From: Lodderomyces elongisporus
Lineage: Eukaryota; Ascomycota; Pichiomycetes; Serinales; Debaryomycetaceae
Assembly: GCF_030384665.1 (NCBI RefSeq)
Contig: NC_083677.1
Location: 927,501 to 991,500, forward strand
Length of the DNA: 64,000 nucleotides
Direction of reading: 5' to 3'
The position numbers and the translations under genes are program-made. Numbering within the stretch: position 1 is the first letter of the stretch; each line of letters begins with the position of its first letter. This document shows positions 1 to 12,150 of the stretch, one piece after another. The notes beneath the pieces were generated by a model. It did not search any database. It saw only the letters and a program-made list of their open reading frames with translations, and was not told where the DNA came from.

Positions 1-1482
1 CTTCTTCTTCTTCTTCAGCATTGTTTTTACTTTGCTGTTGTCTCTTTTCTTTTTTGTCTCTTTTTGTTTTAAGTAGCGCAACAGCAGATGCAACTCATAG
101 TAGCATGCTGAAATCCACCTTTTTCTAAAATTTTTGCTCAATCAATCAATCTCTCTCTGCCACTTTACTATTGGTACTCTATCTCTGTCTTTATCTCTGT
201 CTCTGTCTTTATCTCAGTTCCTTTATTTTCTTTTCTGAATTTGAATTTGTATATTTAAAGAATGTTACTTTATAATTTTGGTACTTGTGTCTTACTACAG
301 TGACCGAGTTGCTCCTACTTATTCTTTATTGGGTAACTATGTGGCAGCATCAGTTGTGTGTGTGTATTTATATGTGTGTGTGTGTGTTTGAAATTGGCTA
401 TAATTTTAAATCACTTGCCTCTGCTGTAGTTATCCTTATTGGTTTTTTTAATACTTTAATATTTTTAACTGTATTATTGATACTGATACTGATTCCAATA
501 CTGTTATTTCTAATTATTTCTAATTATTATCATTACTATCATCATCTTCTTCTTCTTCTTCTTCTTCTTCTTCTTCTTTATTATTGATGTGGTATATAAA
601 AGCTTGCCTTTCCTCGTCTTTTTTTTTTTTTGTTCTACCCTCTCCTCTTTGGTTTCAACCTCTTTTTCTCTTGCTCCACAAATCACTTTATTTCTTATCC
701 CTTCTATATTTTAGTCTCTTGTTTCCCAAGTACATGAAAGTACAACTTAACTCACTGCCAATTCCCAAGCAACAGAATCTCCCATTATCAGCTAGTGTTG
801 CCACTAAAGACAAGTAAAGAACTCAAGGAGACACACTAATCACAAACTAGGAAACACCCACAACACCCTCTTCCCCGTTTCCCTCCCCCTCTCCCACCAT
901 CATAGTCTAACAAAAGTCACAATTTACCTTTCTATTCACTTTTTGTTAAATTAATTGTTAAATTATTTGTTGTTTTCTTTTAACATTACAAATCAACACC
1001 ATCTCCATCTTCAACTACTATATATAACTACAAGACAACAAAAAAAAAACCATAAGCACTACTCTTTTACCTTCTTCTGCTTTCACTATTAATACTACTC
1101 CCACAACTATCCATTCAAACAACTCAAAGCAACTTCAAAATATAGCCTCCCCCTTCCCACCTGCCTTCCTCCCCCCTATTTTCTATTAAGGCTGTGAAGA
1201 AACAAATAAGAAAACACACACAAAGAAACAAAAACAGAAACAGACAGACAGACTTTGCATAGTAAAACCCACAAAAGACTGCACAGAACAGTATACCAAT
1301 ACACTACAAATAAAATTACAACCCCTATTACTACTCCCCTTCACAAGTTTAACAAGGAAAAAGCATTACACCCATAGTATATCAACTACACTTTTATCTC
1401 TTTTTAGCCAGAGTAGACAAGGTAAACGCAACACAGAACAAATTAGAACAAACTAAAACAAATTAAGACAAGGTTCATCAAG
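1..1482. other. Intergenic region upstream of the yippee gene
   Basis: No convincing gene is visible on either strand. The stretch holds a CTT run at its left edge, a TCTCTG/TTTATCTC-rich block near 180-225, a GT-rich block near 355-395 and another CTT run near 545-578. From about 830 onward it becomes A/C-rich, as is usual for yeast promoters and untranslated leaders. The open frames here are low-complexity (polyleucine from CTT repeats) and are not credible proteins. Confidence 0.6.
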
Positions 1483-2298
1483 ATGGGGTTAAAGTGCACC
1501 GACTACTTTGAAACATCGAAATACGACTCTCCAGACATACAAATTATTACTTGCAAAAGCTGTTCTAGCCACTTGTGTCTCTCGGACTTGATTTTATCTG
1601 ACAATTTCAGCGGCTCGACCGGGCCTGCTTACCTCGTGGATAACCTCATAAATGTTCAAATCAACCCGAAAACAGAAGACACGCAAATGAAGACTGGCGC
1701 ATACAAGATCAACAAAGTCGAATGTCACCAATGTTTAAAAACATTGGGATGGTACTACAAGAAGTCATATTCATACTCGGAAACATACAAAGAGGGGAAA
1801 TTTGTCATTGAAAAGAGCTTTATCAAGTTTAGTGATAACTTATCTACAACACAGCTATTAAAGGAGAAAGCAATGCAGAGTAAATTCCGCAGATTCAGTA
1901 ACAGTTCAAGCCACAATAGCTCTGCAATTTCAATTGAAGCTAACGATTGTATAATCGATGCCAAACTGGAAACTAAAGAGACTCATGATGGTACTAATGG
2001 GCCTAAATACATTATTTCAACACACTATCCATCAAAGAATTTAAAAAAAAACAGAAGAGCCTCATCTAGTTCTTCAGCCGTTTCTGCAGCATCTACTTCC
2101 TCCTCTGCCTCTTTCTCCGCCTCATCGACATCACCTACTAACGGTGATACAAATGGACACGGTGGAAGTTTTTTCAACAGGATCAGATTTCCCTATAGAA
2201 GTTCAGAAGTTGAGTTGTTTACTAGTGCAGTGAACTTTGCCGATGGAAACGAGGCTATTCATGAAGATCACAATGACGATATTTTTCTCGATACATAA
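1483..2298 (+). CDS. MOH1: Yippee-family zinc-binding protein (MOH1-like)
   Basis: A 271-residue protein whose first ~115 residues match the yippee fold. It has a CxxC at C24/C27 and a second CxxC at C81/C84, 53 residues apart, as expected for the zinc-binding pairs. Between them is the GPAYLVDNLINV segment, and after the second pair comes LGWYY, both family hallmarks. Yeast Moh1 is about 138 residues and is linked to stationary-phase survival; yippee folds also occur in GID/CTLH-associated and Mis18 proteins. Residues after ~130 form a Ser/Ala-rich disordered tail with an acidic end, so the protein is about twice the usual size. The ATG is preceded by an A-rich leader. It converges with the UBP10-like gene. 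The family call is firm; the function is inferred from homologs. Confidence 0.88.
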   Translation: MGLKCTDYFETSKYDSPDIQIITCKSCSSHLCLSDLILSDNFSGSTGPAYLVDNLINVQINPKTEDTQMKTGAYKINKVECHQCLKTLGWYYKKSYSYSETYKEGKFVIEKSFIKFSDNLSTTQLLKEKAMQSKFRRFSNSSSHNSSAISIEANDCIIDAKLETKETHDGTNGPKYIISTHYPSKNLKKNRRASSSSSAVSAASTSSSASFSASSTSPTNGDTNGHGGSFFNRIRFPYRSSEVELFTSAVNFADGNEAIHEDHNDDIFLDT

Positions 2299-3673
2299 AT
2301 ACTCACGTAATACTGGTTCAAATGCAACTTTTGAGAAATACATATATATATATATATATATAAATATGTGTGTGTGTGTCTTAATTGTTTAGCTGTTTGG
2401 TTATTTGCTTGTTTGTTTGTGACGAACCAATTGGTTCTTGTCTTACATGGTTTATTATTTTTTTGGTTATTATTTTTTTTTTCTAGCTTGGTTTCACGTT
2501 TGGTTTTACGTTTGGTTTATCTTTAGTTTATTTTTGGTTTTTCAGTTTTGATTAATTACATGGTCTAGTTCTTTGATTGTTGGATAATACACCACTACAA
2601 TCATTTCCTTTTTTTTATAGCTAATTACTTTTATACATATACTTTTATATATACATATATATATATATATGATTACTTTATAAGTTTCTTCTTTGTTGAA
2701 ATACACATATTTCATTTCATTTAAAACTCTTGATCAACTGAGTCCAACAAACATGTTTTAATTTTTATGTGTTTTTTTTTTTCTTTTGGTGCAATCGACT
2801 TTGGCATTAAATCTTAGAAAGGTTCCTTTTTGCTCTAACTTATATACAATCACATGTTTGAGCACTTGTTCATAATAAGATTCAAGCTTAGGTCATGTAC
2901 GAAAAAAGTATTTTTATCTCCAGTTCTTTCTTATCGGGAGTTTTGTGTAACATTTTGCAATTCAAAATTTATTTATTTTTTTCTTGCCCTTCTCTTAATA
3001 TAATTAGAAACTATTGTTAGTAATATTATTGTTAGTGTTGTTACCATACTATTTTGTTAAGAGAAAAGAAAAAGAAAATGCGGCAGATAAGACAAAGACA
3101 ATTAACGCTACCAACTGTACACAAGAAGATAAGGAATCTCTCATATATAGATAAGATAAGAGATACATTAATTAGATGTAGTAAGATGTATCTGTTACCA
3201 TATTAGAATATTATTACTTGCAATGACAACTATCATTGAGTAAAAGAGTACTTTTAGAAAATTCTGATATGAATCAAGACCTACTCGACGAAGAAAAGGA
3301 AAAAACAAAAAATCCAAATTGCTATTCTCTAGAACTTAGTGTTGTGCAAATCTTATCTTCTGTATTTGCATTGTTCCTCTTTGGTATTATACAGAAGCTA
3401 AAATTCTTGGTAATTTTCAACTTCATTTACTAATAATTGTATTTTTTTTTTGGTTGTTACTATTATTTTAATTATTTTTTAGGTATTGTTACTACATTAT
3501 TGTTCTGTCATCATTACTAAAAACAACTCATGCTCATTCCAACTAATCATCGACTTCTATCGATCCTCTTCTCAGCATTCGCTTCTATCAATTCTTTATT
3601 TTCCTTGTTCTTGTTCTTTCTTCTTTTGATTTTTTGTAAAACTATCACCATATACCAGTCAATTACCTCCTTG
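2299..3673. other. Convergent intergenic region with AT microsatellites
   Basis: This lies between the 3' ends of the yippee and UBP10-like genes. It has AT dinucleotide runs near 2342-2362 and 2650-2671, a GT run after the first, and many T-runs suitable for 3'-end formation. A 54-codon plus-strand frame from ATG 3269 to 3433 has a charged N-terminus and a hydrophobic C-terminus, but nothing in it could be recognised and it may be chance. Confidence 0.5.
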
Positions 3674-5701
3674 CTAGTGTTTAGGCGTCAATTTCGTATA
3701 CACCAAGACATAGGCATTTGGATCATTCAATGCCTTTCTCTCTTCGATAGGGTTAATATACTCATCATCATACGTAGCCCAGCTCTGTCCATTGGGTTGA
3801 AGAACATGAGTGATATAATGTCCAGAACTAATCAGTCTTCCTTCATGCACAATCACTGAGATCAATCTATAATACGCCGAGTCTGTCTCGTGCTCCATAT
3901 ATGCTGAAAGATCAAGGTATTTGCTATATCCAATAGATTGCTTGACCTTGGACAGAGAGTTGCCATTGAATTTAAATCGCTTGAAATGCACAGTTAATGT
4001 CTCTGGTGCACGAATGATGCTGCTGATCTTATTAGCTTGAGTAAACTCATGACATTGTTCACAATAATATCCAGACTTTTTGTCTGCATCAGTTTTTTTA
4101 ATTGTTTCATTTGAAAAGAAATCAGCAATCGACTTTTCAATTGAAAACTTGGAAGAAGAAAGAGCTGGTATATCATTACTCATACCTCCTGATCCACCAT
4201 TATTGAGGAGCTTCCTTTTATTCAACCCCAACGAGAGATCATAAAATTCCTGCTTTGTTATAGAGATATTTCCACATCTCAAACATGTAATCTTTTGGTT
4301 CAACAATCCACCAAAAATATCATAAATAATGGACTCATTCAACTTCTTACCCTTTGGAGTACTATCCTCCTGGAGTCGTGACATCAAACTCATGTAATAT
4401 TCATGGCTATCCTCTTGCTGCCATTCACTCATCATGCAATTGATCTCATCTAACCGTTGGATTAACTTTTTGGGGTTGATGTACATTGCTTTGGAGTTTT
4501 TAGGTGCCCACATTTTACGTGATAACTCAGCAAGAACGTGGCTCACTGAGCGAGGTTTGAGATTAGATACTTTACCCTGTGAAATTTCGTCCAAGTAATG
4601 TTGAACGGCAGGGATGTGGATAAGTGATTGTATAGCAGAGTTCATATAACAAGTTACACCATGATTTAATAACCCTATTGGTCCTTTGGTTTGTTGTTGG
4701 ACACCCCTCCAGTTCTTGTATATCCTCTTGGATCCATTTGAGCCTCTGTCCAGGTCAAGTTCGTTAATATTATAAAATGCAATCTTACCACCATCTTCCG
4801 CAAATTCTTCTGGTGAAGTTGGCGGAGTCGAGTTAATTTTGATTCCAACACTGGTTCTCTTTCCAGCTTTGAGTGCGTTGTTTACTAAATTGGCTTCTCC
4901 TCTTACTTTGTCTTTTCTTTCTTTTGTTCCTTGATCAACAACGTTGCTATCTGCAACATCACGGCCCAGTCCATTGATCAATTCATCGAGTTTTAAATCT
5001 GCTCTGAGTTTGCTTAAATCTGCATCCACATCTGGTGAGTGTTCCTGAGAACTTGAACCAGGTGAAAATTCATCCTTTTCGTCTTCTTCATCTTCGCTAT
5101 TGTCATCTTTGTATTCGACATCTTCACTTTCATCCTCATTTTCCAGACTTTCCTCAATGTCTTCTTCCTCTAAATCATCCCTCTCACTCTGATTGGCGTC
5201 GCTTTTCTCCGCCTCGCTGAAACCTGTGAATGGTGAATTCTCATCATATACTTCACCTGCAGATGACGACGATGATGAGGTGGAGAGGTCTTCGTTATCG
5301 TAATCGTTATCGTAATCTTCGCCATCACAACGACCACCTGTAACTTTTTTAACAATTTCCGTAAGTCCAAAACTTTTATGTTTGGAACTGTTCAGGTCAC
5401 TACCATCGATATCGAGGTCTTCTCCTTCAACGTACTCCTCACCTACGTCTTCATCTCCATCTTCACCATCAGTTGATGCAGGTGGAGTTGAACCAAACAA
5501 TGACTTGAGTGAGCCCCATATGCCTTTTGGCTTCTTTAAAGGTGGTTGTCCATTGTGCTCGTCTTTCTGGTGTTTAAATTGCTGTTGTTTATAAATTGAT
5601 CCTAGGCTCTTGTTGTCTCCCGTTTCTACATTTTCACCGTTCATACGCGTTTTCCAACCAGGCTCTCCACCAAATTCTTCCTTCTCGTTATCTTCATCAC
5701 G

Positions 5702-5748
<47 letters not shown>

Positions 5749-6301
5749 AAACATCATCATAATCATCATGATCATCTTTATTGTCCAGATCTTCGCGAAC
5801 AAGTTCCTCCAACTTCCGCTTCCTTTTTCGGCTCTTGGCACGCTCATACTTATTTCCCTTGTAAGATGCAACTGCCTCTGCCAATGACTTTGGTCTATTC
5901 ACATTGCTCTTCTTCTTGCTTTGTGGACTATCATTCCCTAACAATGTTCCATTGCTATTCCCTCTCGTTTTCATGCTATCGTTTTCCGTATTATCTCTAT
6001 TTAAACTATTTTTTGATAGCACAATATAGGAGGAAGGTAATTTGTCAATACTAGATATACTTTCAGGACGTTTTGCAGGCTTGAAATTTATGGGTGTTGT
6101 GAGATATCGTTGAAGAATGGGATTGGTGGTTGTGGCAGAGGAAGAGTTGGATGAATCTGTCTTTTTCTTGTTTTTCTTATTTCCTTTCAAGTGATGCACA
6201 ATAGGATTCGACACTTTTGGTTCCGATGGCGGTCCAGATGAGGAGGAAGACGATGAAGGTGGAGGTGTTGGTGGTGGTATTGGTATTGGTGCTGCGTACA
6301 T
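3674..6301 (-). CDS. UBP10: Ubiquitin-specific protease, UBP10/DOT4-like
   Basis: An 875-residue cysteine deubiquitinase. The catalytic domain occupies about residues 530-875. The Cys box reads GLLNHGVTCYMNSAIQSL with the nucleophile at C551. The His box is SSGHYITHV with H828, followed by WATYDDEYINP. Two CxxC pairs (ITCLRCGN and YYCEQCHE) match the zinc-binding finger of the USP fold. The N-terminal half is disordered, with a Ser/Pro-rich start, a basic KRKRK cluster suited to nuclear import, a 15-residue Asp run and long Asp/Glu stretches. That design resembles yeast Ubp10, a nuclear/nucleolar enzyme acting on H2B-K123 ubiquitin and on silencing. The NHGVTCY Cys box also supports Ubp10 over other USPs. 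Catalytic residues appear intact. Family is certain; the orthology is likely. Confidence 0.85.
5702..5748. repeat. (ATC)n run coding polyAsp in the UBP10-like gene
   Basis: An uninterrupted trinucleotide run of about 15 units reads as a polyaspartate tract on the minus strand. It also opens histidine- and methionine-rich frames on the other strand and frame, which are shadows. Confidence 0.9.
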
Positions 6302-6387
6302 AGAACCTTATTTAAGATGCGTGTGATATCAATTTATTTTGAGATGATATTTGTAGCGAGATGTTGATGAGTGTAATTGGTGCAGAG

Positions 6388-6435
<48 letters not shown>

Positions 6436-6893
6436 TTTTGCCTCTTTTCTTTTCTTTTCTTTATTGTCTTTTGCAACGAAGCTTGAAGATCTCGACGCGT
6501 TTCAAGAGGCCTGTAGAACACTATGAGTATGTATTGTACACTGGCTGTTTCTACAGTATGGCTGTTCAGTGTCTTTTGAGTCTAAAAGTTTTTACGCCTG
6601 AAATCGATCTTTTTTGTCTATGTTATCCCCCCCTCATCACTAATTCAATTTTCAATTTCTCGCTGTTTGGTTCTCCAGCTCTTCTTGAGTTTCTTTTTTT
6701 TTTTATTTATTAATTTATTTATTAATTTTATTATTTTTTTATTAATTATTTTCTATTTTTTTGTTGGTGCTTTATTTTTGCACTTCAGACAAAACAATCA
6801 AAAAGAAATACTTTTCTCATCTTTATTAACTATATCAACAACAAAGATTAAGACTATAACCAATACACTTTTTCCATTTCTTTCCATTTCAAG
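6302..6893. other. Intergenic region with a GTT/TTG run
   Basis: This is the promoter side of the UBP10-like gene and the 3' side of the CSN5-like gene. A (TTG)n run of about 16 units lies at 6387-6434, roughly 90-130 bases upstream of the UBP10 start. The rest is T-rich, with a TTTATTAAT-like block at 6696-6760. No gene was seen. Confidence 0.6.
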
Positions 6894-7659
6894 TTATACC
6901 TGTTCCAATAACTTTTCTTGTGCTTCAATATTGACTAACTCGCACATGCACTTAGCAGCTAAATTTTGCACTGGGAGAAGTAAACCATAATTTCTTTTCA
7001 TCAGATCTGTTGTAGTAGTGGTAGTAGTATTAGTATTAGCGGCAGCAGCAGCAGCAGCAGCAGTAGTAGAATTAGCAGCCGAGTTGTGATAACCTCGTAA
7101 TGAAGCATAAGGTGTACCAGATCCAGTAATCGATGCTGATGCTGTTGTGGATGTAGGTGGCATTGACAACCCGTACAGAGGCTCCTCGGTGTATCTTGAT
7201 GCACCATCAACTTCCATACCTGTTACTCTTTCAAAAATAGGGCCTTCTCGAGCCAGATACTGATGATGCAACAACCGTCTTCCACGTGATCTCACATCAC
7301 CTAAGAATTGTGAGAATCGTGAATTGGGAACTAGTGATGGATCCAATGGCATGAATTCGTTTCCTGGCCGGGCTAAACGTTCATATAGATATCTGTCAGG
7401 TGCCAAGGTTGATGATAAGGGGGTTTCTCTATTCAATTTCATTTCTCTGGTTAAGCGCAGTGGCGATCTGGAACTAGGATATCTCCTCGAATTTACCAAA
7501 CCACGTCTTCCAAGGCTACGGTATCTAGGGGTTTTCGCACGACTTTCATCCTCGTCGCTCATGTACTCGTCGTTACCACCAGAACGATTGTCATAGTCAA
7601 CGCCATTATCGGCGTCATCCTCATTTTCGGTTTGAGCTGAATCTTGAGTTTTTGCATTT

Positions 7660-7714
<55 letters not shown>

Positions 7715-9122
7715 AATCATAATCATCGTCTGAACCAATATTTCGACCCAATTCTTTTCCTTCGCGGTCACCTTTGTCTAAATTACTTTCATCCATCAAC
7801 TCATCGTTTTCATCATCATCATCATCATCATCATGATCTTCTCGTTCTGCCTCTTCATAAGTTCGTACTCTGCGCGTGCGAATCCCTTCTTTTTCTTTAG
7901 AATCCCCTTGAAGTAATTTTCTGTACATTATATTCTCAAAATCTGACCCCACTTGTTTCAACACATTGTTAGCTATTAAGCCTCTATTTTTATTTTTTGC
8001 ATGGTTTTCAAGCTTTTTGATGATATCAACAATTTCTTCGTCTTGGCTTGTTCCATCATCAACAACTTGGAAATTGCTCAAGTAGTTTAGAAATTTGAGA
8101 TCTCCTGTATTGAAAGCTTTTATCTCGGGTTTTATATCAACTGAAATTAACTTCATCCATGCAGCATTATCATCGTTTGCCAATAGCTGCAACATTTCAT
8201 GATCGTATGGGCTCTCAAATATCTCCACGTCTAACGAGTAGTACTGATTTGCGTGACTTCCAAATTCAGCACGCTTAGATTTGGGCAATCTTTGTAACTT
8301 TGATGACTTTGACACAGCTGAAGTTGATGCTGAACCCAAACCTGTAGTTCCTGATACATTCTCCATATAGCCATCTGGCAATGTACGGAATGCACCAATA
8401 TCAACCTTTCCCAGTTTTAAGGTCTTTACAGGATCAACAACTATCGCCAAGTATGGGTCTTGGAAATTCTGGTTTAACGCTTGTGTACTCACATCTATCC
8501 CACTAAGCCAGCACCCATACCCAGGGTGTGAATGGTACCATCCAACAATGTTTTCATCTCTCTTCTTCCGTCTCTGTCCCTGTCCCTGTTCTGTTGAATT
8601 TCCCTCGCCTGCTTTTTTATTTAAATCCAAGTATTGCACCATATATTCGTAAGCTTCTCCTTGCGCGTTGACTCTGGTCTCAGTTCCTTCCACGGGTAGT
8701 CGATAAGTGTCCATTACCACAATGGTTCTATCAACTACTTTACCTACCAACATCCCCATTACCTCAATTGACCCTCCTCTTTGCGCATGAACGCACATTT
8801 TGAGTAGGGCAAGTGATGAAATCTTGCATTTGCTGAAATACTTTGCATCGGTTTTCCATGGCTTTTGTGCAGCCATTGTAGGACTAATTGGTGGAAGAGA
8901 GTACAAATCAGAATTAATGGGTTGAAAACCATCTGTAGTTGAAAAGCGTGGGTCACCCGACTTGGATTTTTCCTCCCCTATTGTTGATGCTGGCGTTGTT
9001 GTCGTTCTCGTTGTTGTTGTTGTTGTTGCTTGTTTGTCGATTTTGTTATTTCCAGTCAATGTGTTGTAATCGGAGTCATTCTGTATGCTCAAAGCATTTA
9101 TCAACTTGTCGTATCCTGTCAT
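6894..9122 (-). CDS. RRI1: COP9 signalosome subunit 5-like JAMM isopeptidase
   Basis: A 742-residue MPN+/JAMM metalloprotease. The zinc motif is complete: IEVMGMLVGK supplies the catalytic Glu region, and HSHPGYGCWLSGID supplies H197, H199 and D210. GTETRVNAQGEAYEYMVQY and QDPYLAIVVDP are also typical of Csn5. Csn5 removes Nedd8 (Rub1) from cullins. Family members are usually 330-460 residues. Here the MPN domain lies at about residues 90-290, followed by a helical part and then a long extension with polyAsp (7672-7714), Arg-rich and polyAla/polyThr tracts. The open frame continues upstream to a TTG at 9359, with an ATG at 9312-9314. I chose the ATG at 9120-9122 because the upstream residues look like untranslated leader. 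It lies between two genes on the same strand. Confidence 0.85.
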
Positions 9123-9425
9123 TTTATTCCATAAACAAGGTGGATAGGATGGTAGATATAATCTATATTGTGACTTCAAAAAGTTACAAGGAACGTTGAA
9201 TGCTGGGAAGGAAATGGAAAAATGAAAGAGGGGGGGTTGGTGTGTGTAAGGGACTGTTAAATTACCGAAAGCGCATTCACTACCTAAAAAAGAAACTATG
9301 ACTATGAAATACATAGAGTAGAAAACTTGAAATTTTCGAAAAAATAATATACACGCCAAATATATTAGATAGCTAAAACATATTAATTTGAAGCAATGCG
9401 ATGCTTATAGCAAGCAATATTGAGA
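9123..9425. other. Short intergenic region, CSN5 5' / RIM4 3'
   Basis: About 300 bases between two minus-strand genes. It contains no recognisable gene. An in-frame upstream extension of the CSN5-like frame covers most of it, which is why the start of that gene is not fully certain. Confidence 0.5.
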
Positions 9426-11696
9426 TTATTTTTTATTGCGATAAAAAACCTCTGCGTCATTTGGATAGTAGATAAAATTTGGCATGACAAAATTATGTGG
9501 TGGTGGTGGTAGTGGGGTTGGTGATTGCTGCTGCTGCTGCTGCTGCTGTTGGGCATTAGCCATTGGCGCAAAGTCGCTACAAGTGCTTCTATTGAGTCCC
9601 AAGCTATCGAATGCAGACTGAGGAGGAAAATATTGGGGGTATATTCCATAAAATGGCGGTGATTGAGGATGAATAGCGTTTGCGTTGGCAAAATTAACAT
9701 TCTCTGCTGGAACATAGTAGAATAAAGGGAATCCACTAGTGGGCGGTGCAATATAATTAGCCGCTGTATCAAATGTACCCACATCTCTATTTCCACCTCC
9801 TATTCCAAGCAATGGCGACTTGTAATCTTCGGTATTCACATTGTCCAGTGTTGCAGTGGTGGCTCTTTCCTCTTTAACAAATGATTCTTTAACTTTTTTG
9901 TTACTAACCTTAACTTCCAGATTTATGGATTGAGAAGCAAAGTATAGTTTTTCTATATCCTTCTGCTCTTTGACATCTTTTAAACTCAAGTCAGAAGCTT
10001 GACAGATATGGTTGCCACTTTTTTGGTCATGGACAGTTGGTAAATTGTTGCCTCCTTTCTCCATTCCTTCCCCTTTCTCTATTTCTCTCTCTTTCTCTTT
10101 CCCATCTTCATTCTCATTTTCCAGTTCATCCCTTCCCTTTAGCAACCTAAAGCCTCGACCTCTGAGTCCACTCAGTGTAAAATTGGTAAACCTTGTTTTA
10201 GCACCGGAAAAAAATTGCCTACTTTTTTCGTTGTTCCCCATCGATCTTTTACTTATATTGATTGGTGGCGGAGCTAATGCAACATGAGCACCCCTCAGGC
10301 TCTTTGTACGCATTTGAACTTCACGATATTGCACATGCATTGTCTTACCGCAGAGCATCGAGTGGTTCTCGGCCTCAACTGAACTTGCAGCACTAGACTC
10401 GTCTTTGAACAGAATAAATGCAAATGTGTTGTTTATTTTTTTGATTAAGTTTAAAACTGTAATCTCACCGTGTCTCTCAAATCTTTTCCTCAACTCAACT
10501 TCAGTGACATTGGGGCTCAATTGGCCAACAAAAACTGAGAGTTTGTCAAACTTTACTTTGAGCTCCATATCAGGGTCGTCATGTTCATTCTCAACGTGGG
10601 CTATTGAAAATTGTGTGGTTCTTTGGTTACTCCCGTCTACATTTTTTGCCCAATCAACATTATATGCACCTTCTTCAGTCAAGCTAGCAAACGCCTTTAT
10701 GGCGTCATCGCGATAAACAAATTTGCAAAACCAGTTCCTGTGACCTCTACCAAAAGGTGAATGGGTAAAAATTTGGCCACGGATGTTGCTTGGAATCAAC
10801 TCCTCAATTTCGCCGAAACGAGACATAATCCTCTTTACAACATCTTCAGTTAGAAACGAACGAGCCGTAAAAAACAAAGTACGATTAACCTTGGCTGCCT
10901 CGCATCTTATACTTCTTCCATTTAAAATAGAGTTGTGTGCCATTTTTATGGCAAGCTTCGAATTTTGTTCCGATAAATATTGCACAAAAGCGTAAGGGCG
11001 GTTACTAGTATCTCTCAAAACCTTAACAGTAGCCAAGGGACCCCATTGTTTGAAATGATCAGTTACGGAAATGCACAAATCATCATCGGTCATGTTTGAT
11101 CTCAAGCTAGCAACAAATACACAAGCAGCTGGGCGCCCTCTAACAAATACTGTTTTCTCTGTAGCAGTTTTCTTACAATCACCATGCGTCAACAGAGAAG
11201 GCTCTTTTTCGTCCTGATCATCACCATTACAATTATTATGTTCAAATTCCTTTTCTTCATGCTCTTCTGCATCTTTTTCCTCTTTTTCTTCAAGCTCTAT
11301 TTTCTTTTCATCCAAAATGCAGTTTTGTCCATCTTGTTGTTGTTGTTGTTGTTGATCTTCTTCTTCTTCTTCTTCTTCTTGATCATATACCAGAGCATTA
11401 TCCTTTTTGAAATTGACGCTAGTCTTTGCTGCAATACTACCGCGTTCGCCATCGACATCATCATCGCCATCGTTATCGTCATCATCATCGTGGTCCGTTA
11501 TTGATGATAAAGTCGTCGCTCTCTTTGTCTCCCAAGCAGTTGAATACAACGAATTCAAGTTCTCATGCATCAAAACCAAAGATTCCTTTCCATTGCTCAA
11601 GTTCATATTATCACTATAGTCAGAATCACTTGAGGCCGAAGTTGCACTAGAATGTAATAGATCTCTCAATACGGAATAATCCACCTTCTTCGTCAT
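9426..11696 (-). CDS. RIM4: RRM RNA-binding protein, RIM4-like
   Basis: A 756-residue protein with RRM domains. RRM1 is at about residues 190-265: ACVFVASLRSNMTDDDLCIS contains an RNP2-like strand, and NRPYAFVQYLSE is RNP1-like. A degenerate RRM with a long loop lies at about 266-360, starting RTLFFTARSF. Another RRM starts near 383 with KLSVFVGQLSPNVTE, and its RNP1 is NTFAFILFKD. The C-terminal third is disordered, with Pro, Tyr, Asn and polyGln. The order of domains and the wording of RRM1 resemble Rim4, the amyloid-forming meiotic translational repressor of S. cerevisiae; a meiotic role in this organism is inference. The N-terminal 180 residues hold acidic and polyGln tracts. The start at 11694-11696 was chosen because the longer frame begins at TTG. 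Confidence 0.75.
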   Translation of the reverse strand: MTKKVDYSVLRDLLHSSATSASSDSDYSDNMNLSNGKESLVLMHENLNSLYSTAWETKRATTLSSITDHDDDDDNDGDDDVDGERGSIAAKTSVNFKKDNALVYDQEEEEEEEDQQQQQQQDGQNCILDEKKIELEEKEEKDAEEHEEKEFEHNNCNGDDQDEKEPSLLTHGDCKKTATEKTVFVRGRPAACVFVASLRSNMTDDDLCISVTDHFKQWGPLATVKVLRDTSNRPYAFVQYLSEQNSKLAIKMAHNSILNGRSIRCEAAKVNRTLFFTARSFLTEDVVKRIMSRFGEIEELIPSNIRGQIFTHSPFGRGHRNWFCKFVYRDDAIKAFASLTEEGAYNVDWAKNVDGSNQRTTQFSIAHVENEHDDPDMELKVKFDKLSVFVGQLSPNVTEVELRKRFERHGEITVLNLIKKINNTFAFILFKDESSAASSVEAENHSMLCGKTMHVQYREVQMRTKSLRGAHVALAPPPINISKRSMGNNEKSRQFFSGAKTRFTNFTLSGLRGRGFRLLKGRDELENENEDGKEKEREIEKGEGMEKGGNNLPTVHDQKSGNHICQASDLSLKDVKEQKDIEKLYFASQSINLEVKVSNKKVKESFVKEERATTATLDNVNTEDYKSPLLGIGGGNRDVGTFDTAANYIAPPTSGFPLFYYVPAENVNFANANAIHPQSPPFYGIYPQYFPPQSAFDSLGLNRSTCSDFAPMANAQQQQQQQQQSPTPLPPPPHNFVMPNFIYYPNDAEVFYRNKK

Positions 11697-12150
11697 TGCA
11701 GTCAGCGAAATAGTTTTAAAGTAAAAGGGACTTTCCAAGCTACTTAATCAATGGAGATTAGACACCTAAGGTAAAGTGTATTTATTCCTCCTCCGACTTG
11801 TGGTGCTGAATAGATGTAAATTTGTAAATTTGGTTGCAAAAGATTTTTTGTATAAAAAATAATTAAAAAATTAAAAGAAAAAATTTAAATAAAAAAATAA
11901 AAAAATAAAAAAATAAAAAAATAAAAAAATAAAAAAATAAAAAGTAATACCACAGGATCCAAAACAACTAAAGAGAACAACAAAGGAGATGAATAGAAGA
12001 AATAAAATAAAAACTAAAGAACCAAGAAAAGGAGGAAAGACATGAAAGAAGTAAAATGCTGCTCAAATCATCAAAGCATTTAATCTCTTCCAGGAACAAA
12101 ATTAAACATGTGATAAAGGAAAAGCTGATGAAAAACAATAAATCACATCT
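11697..12150. other. RIM4-like promoter region with TAAAAAAA repeat
   Basis: A run of the 8-base unit TAAAAAAA spans about 11889-11941, roughly 200 bases upstream of the RIM4-like start. It would make a long stiff A-tract array that could exclude nucleosomes. No gene was seen. Confidence 0.6.

Noticed and set aside
5596..6054. Histidine-rich plus-strand frame opposite the polyAsp tract
   Set aside because: It is a shadow of the ATC repeat within the UBP10-like gene; the catalytic residues are all on the minus strand.
7652..7900. Histidine-rich frame opposite the CSN5 acidic tract
   Set aside because: It is a shadow of the same kind of repeat; no domain is present.
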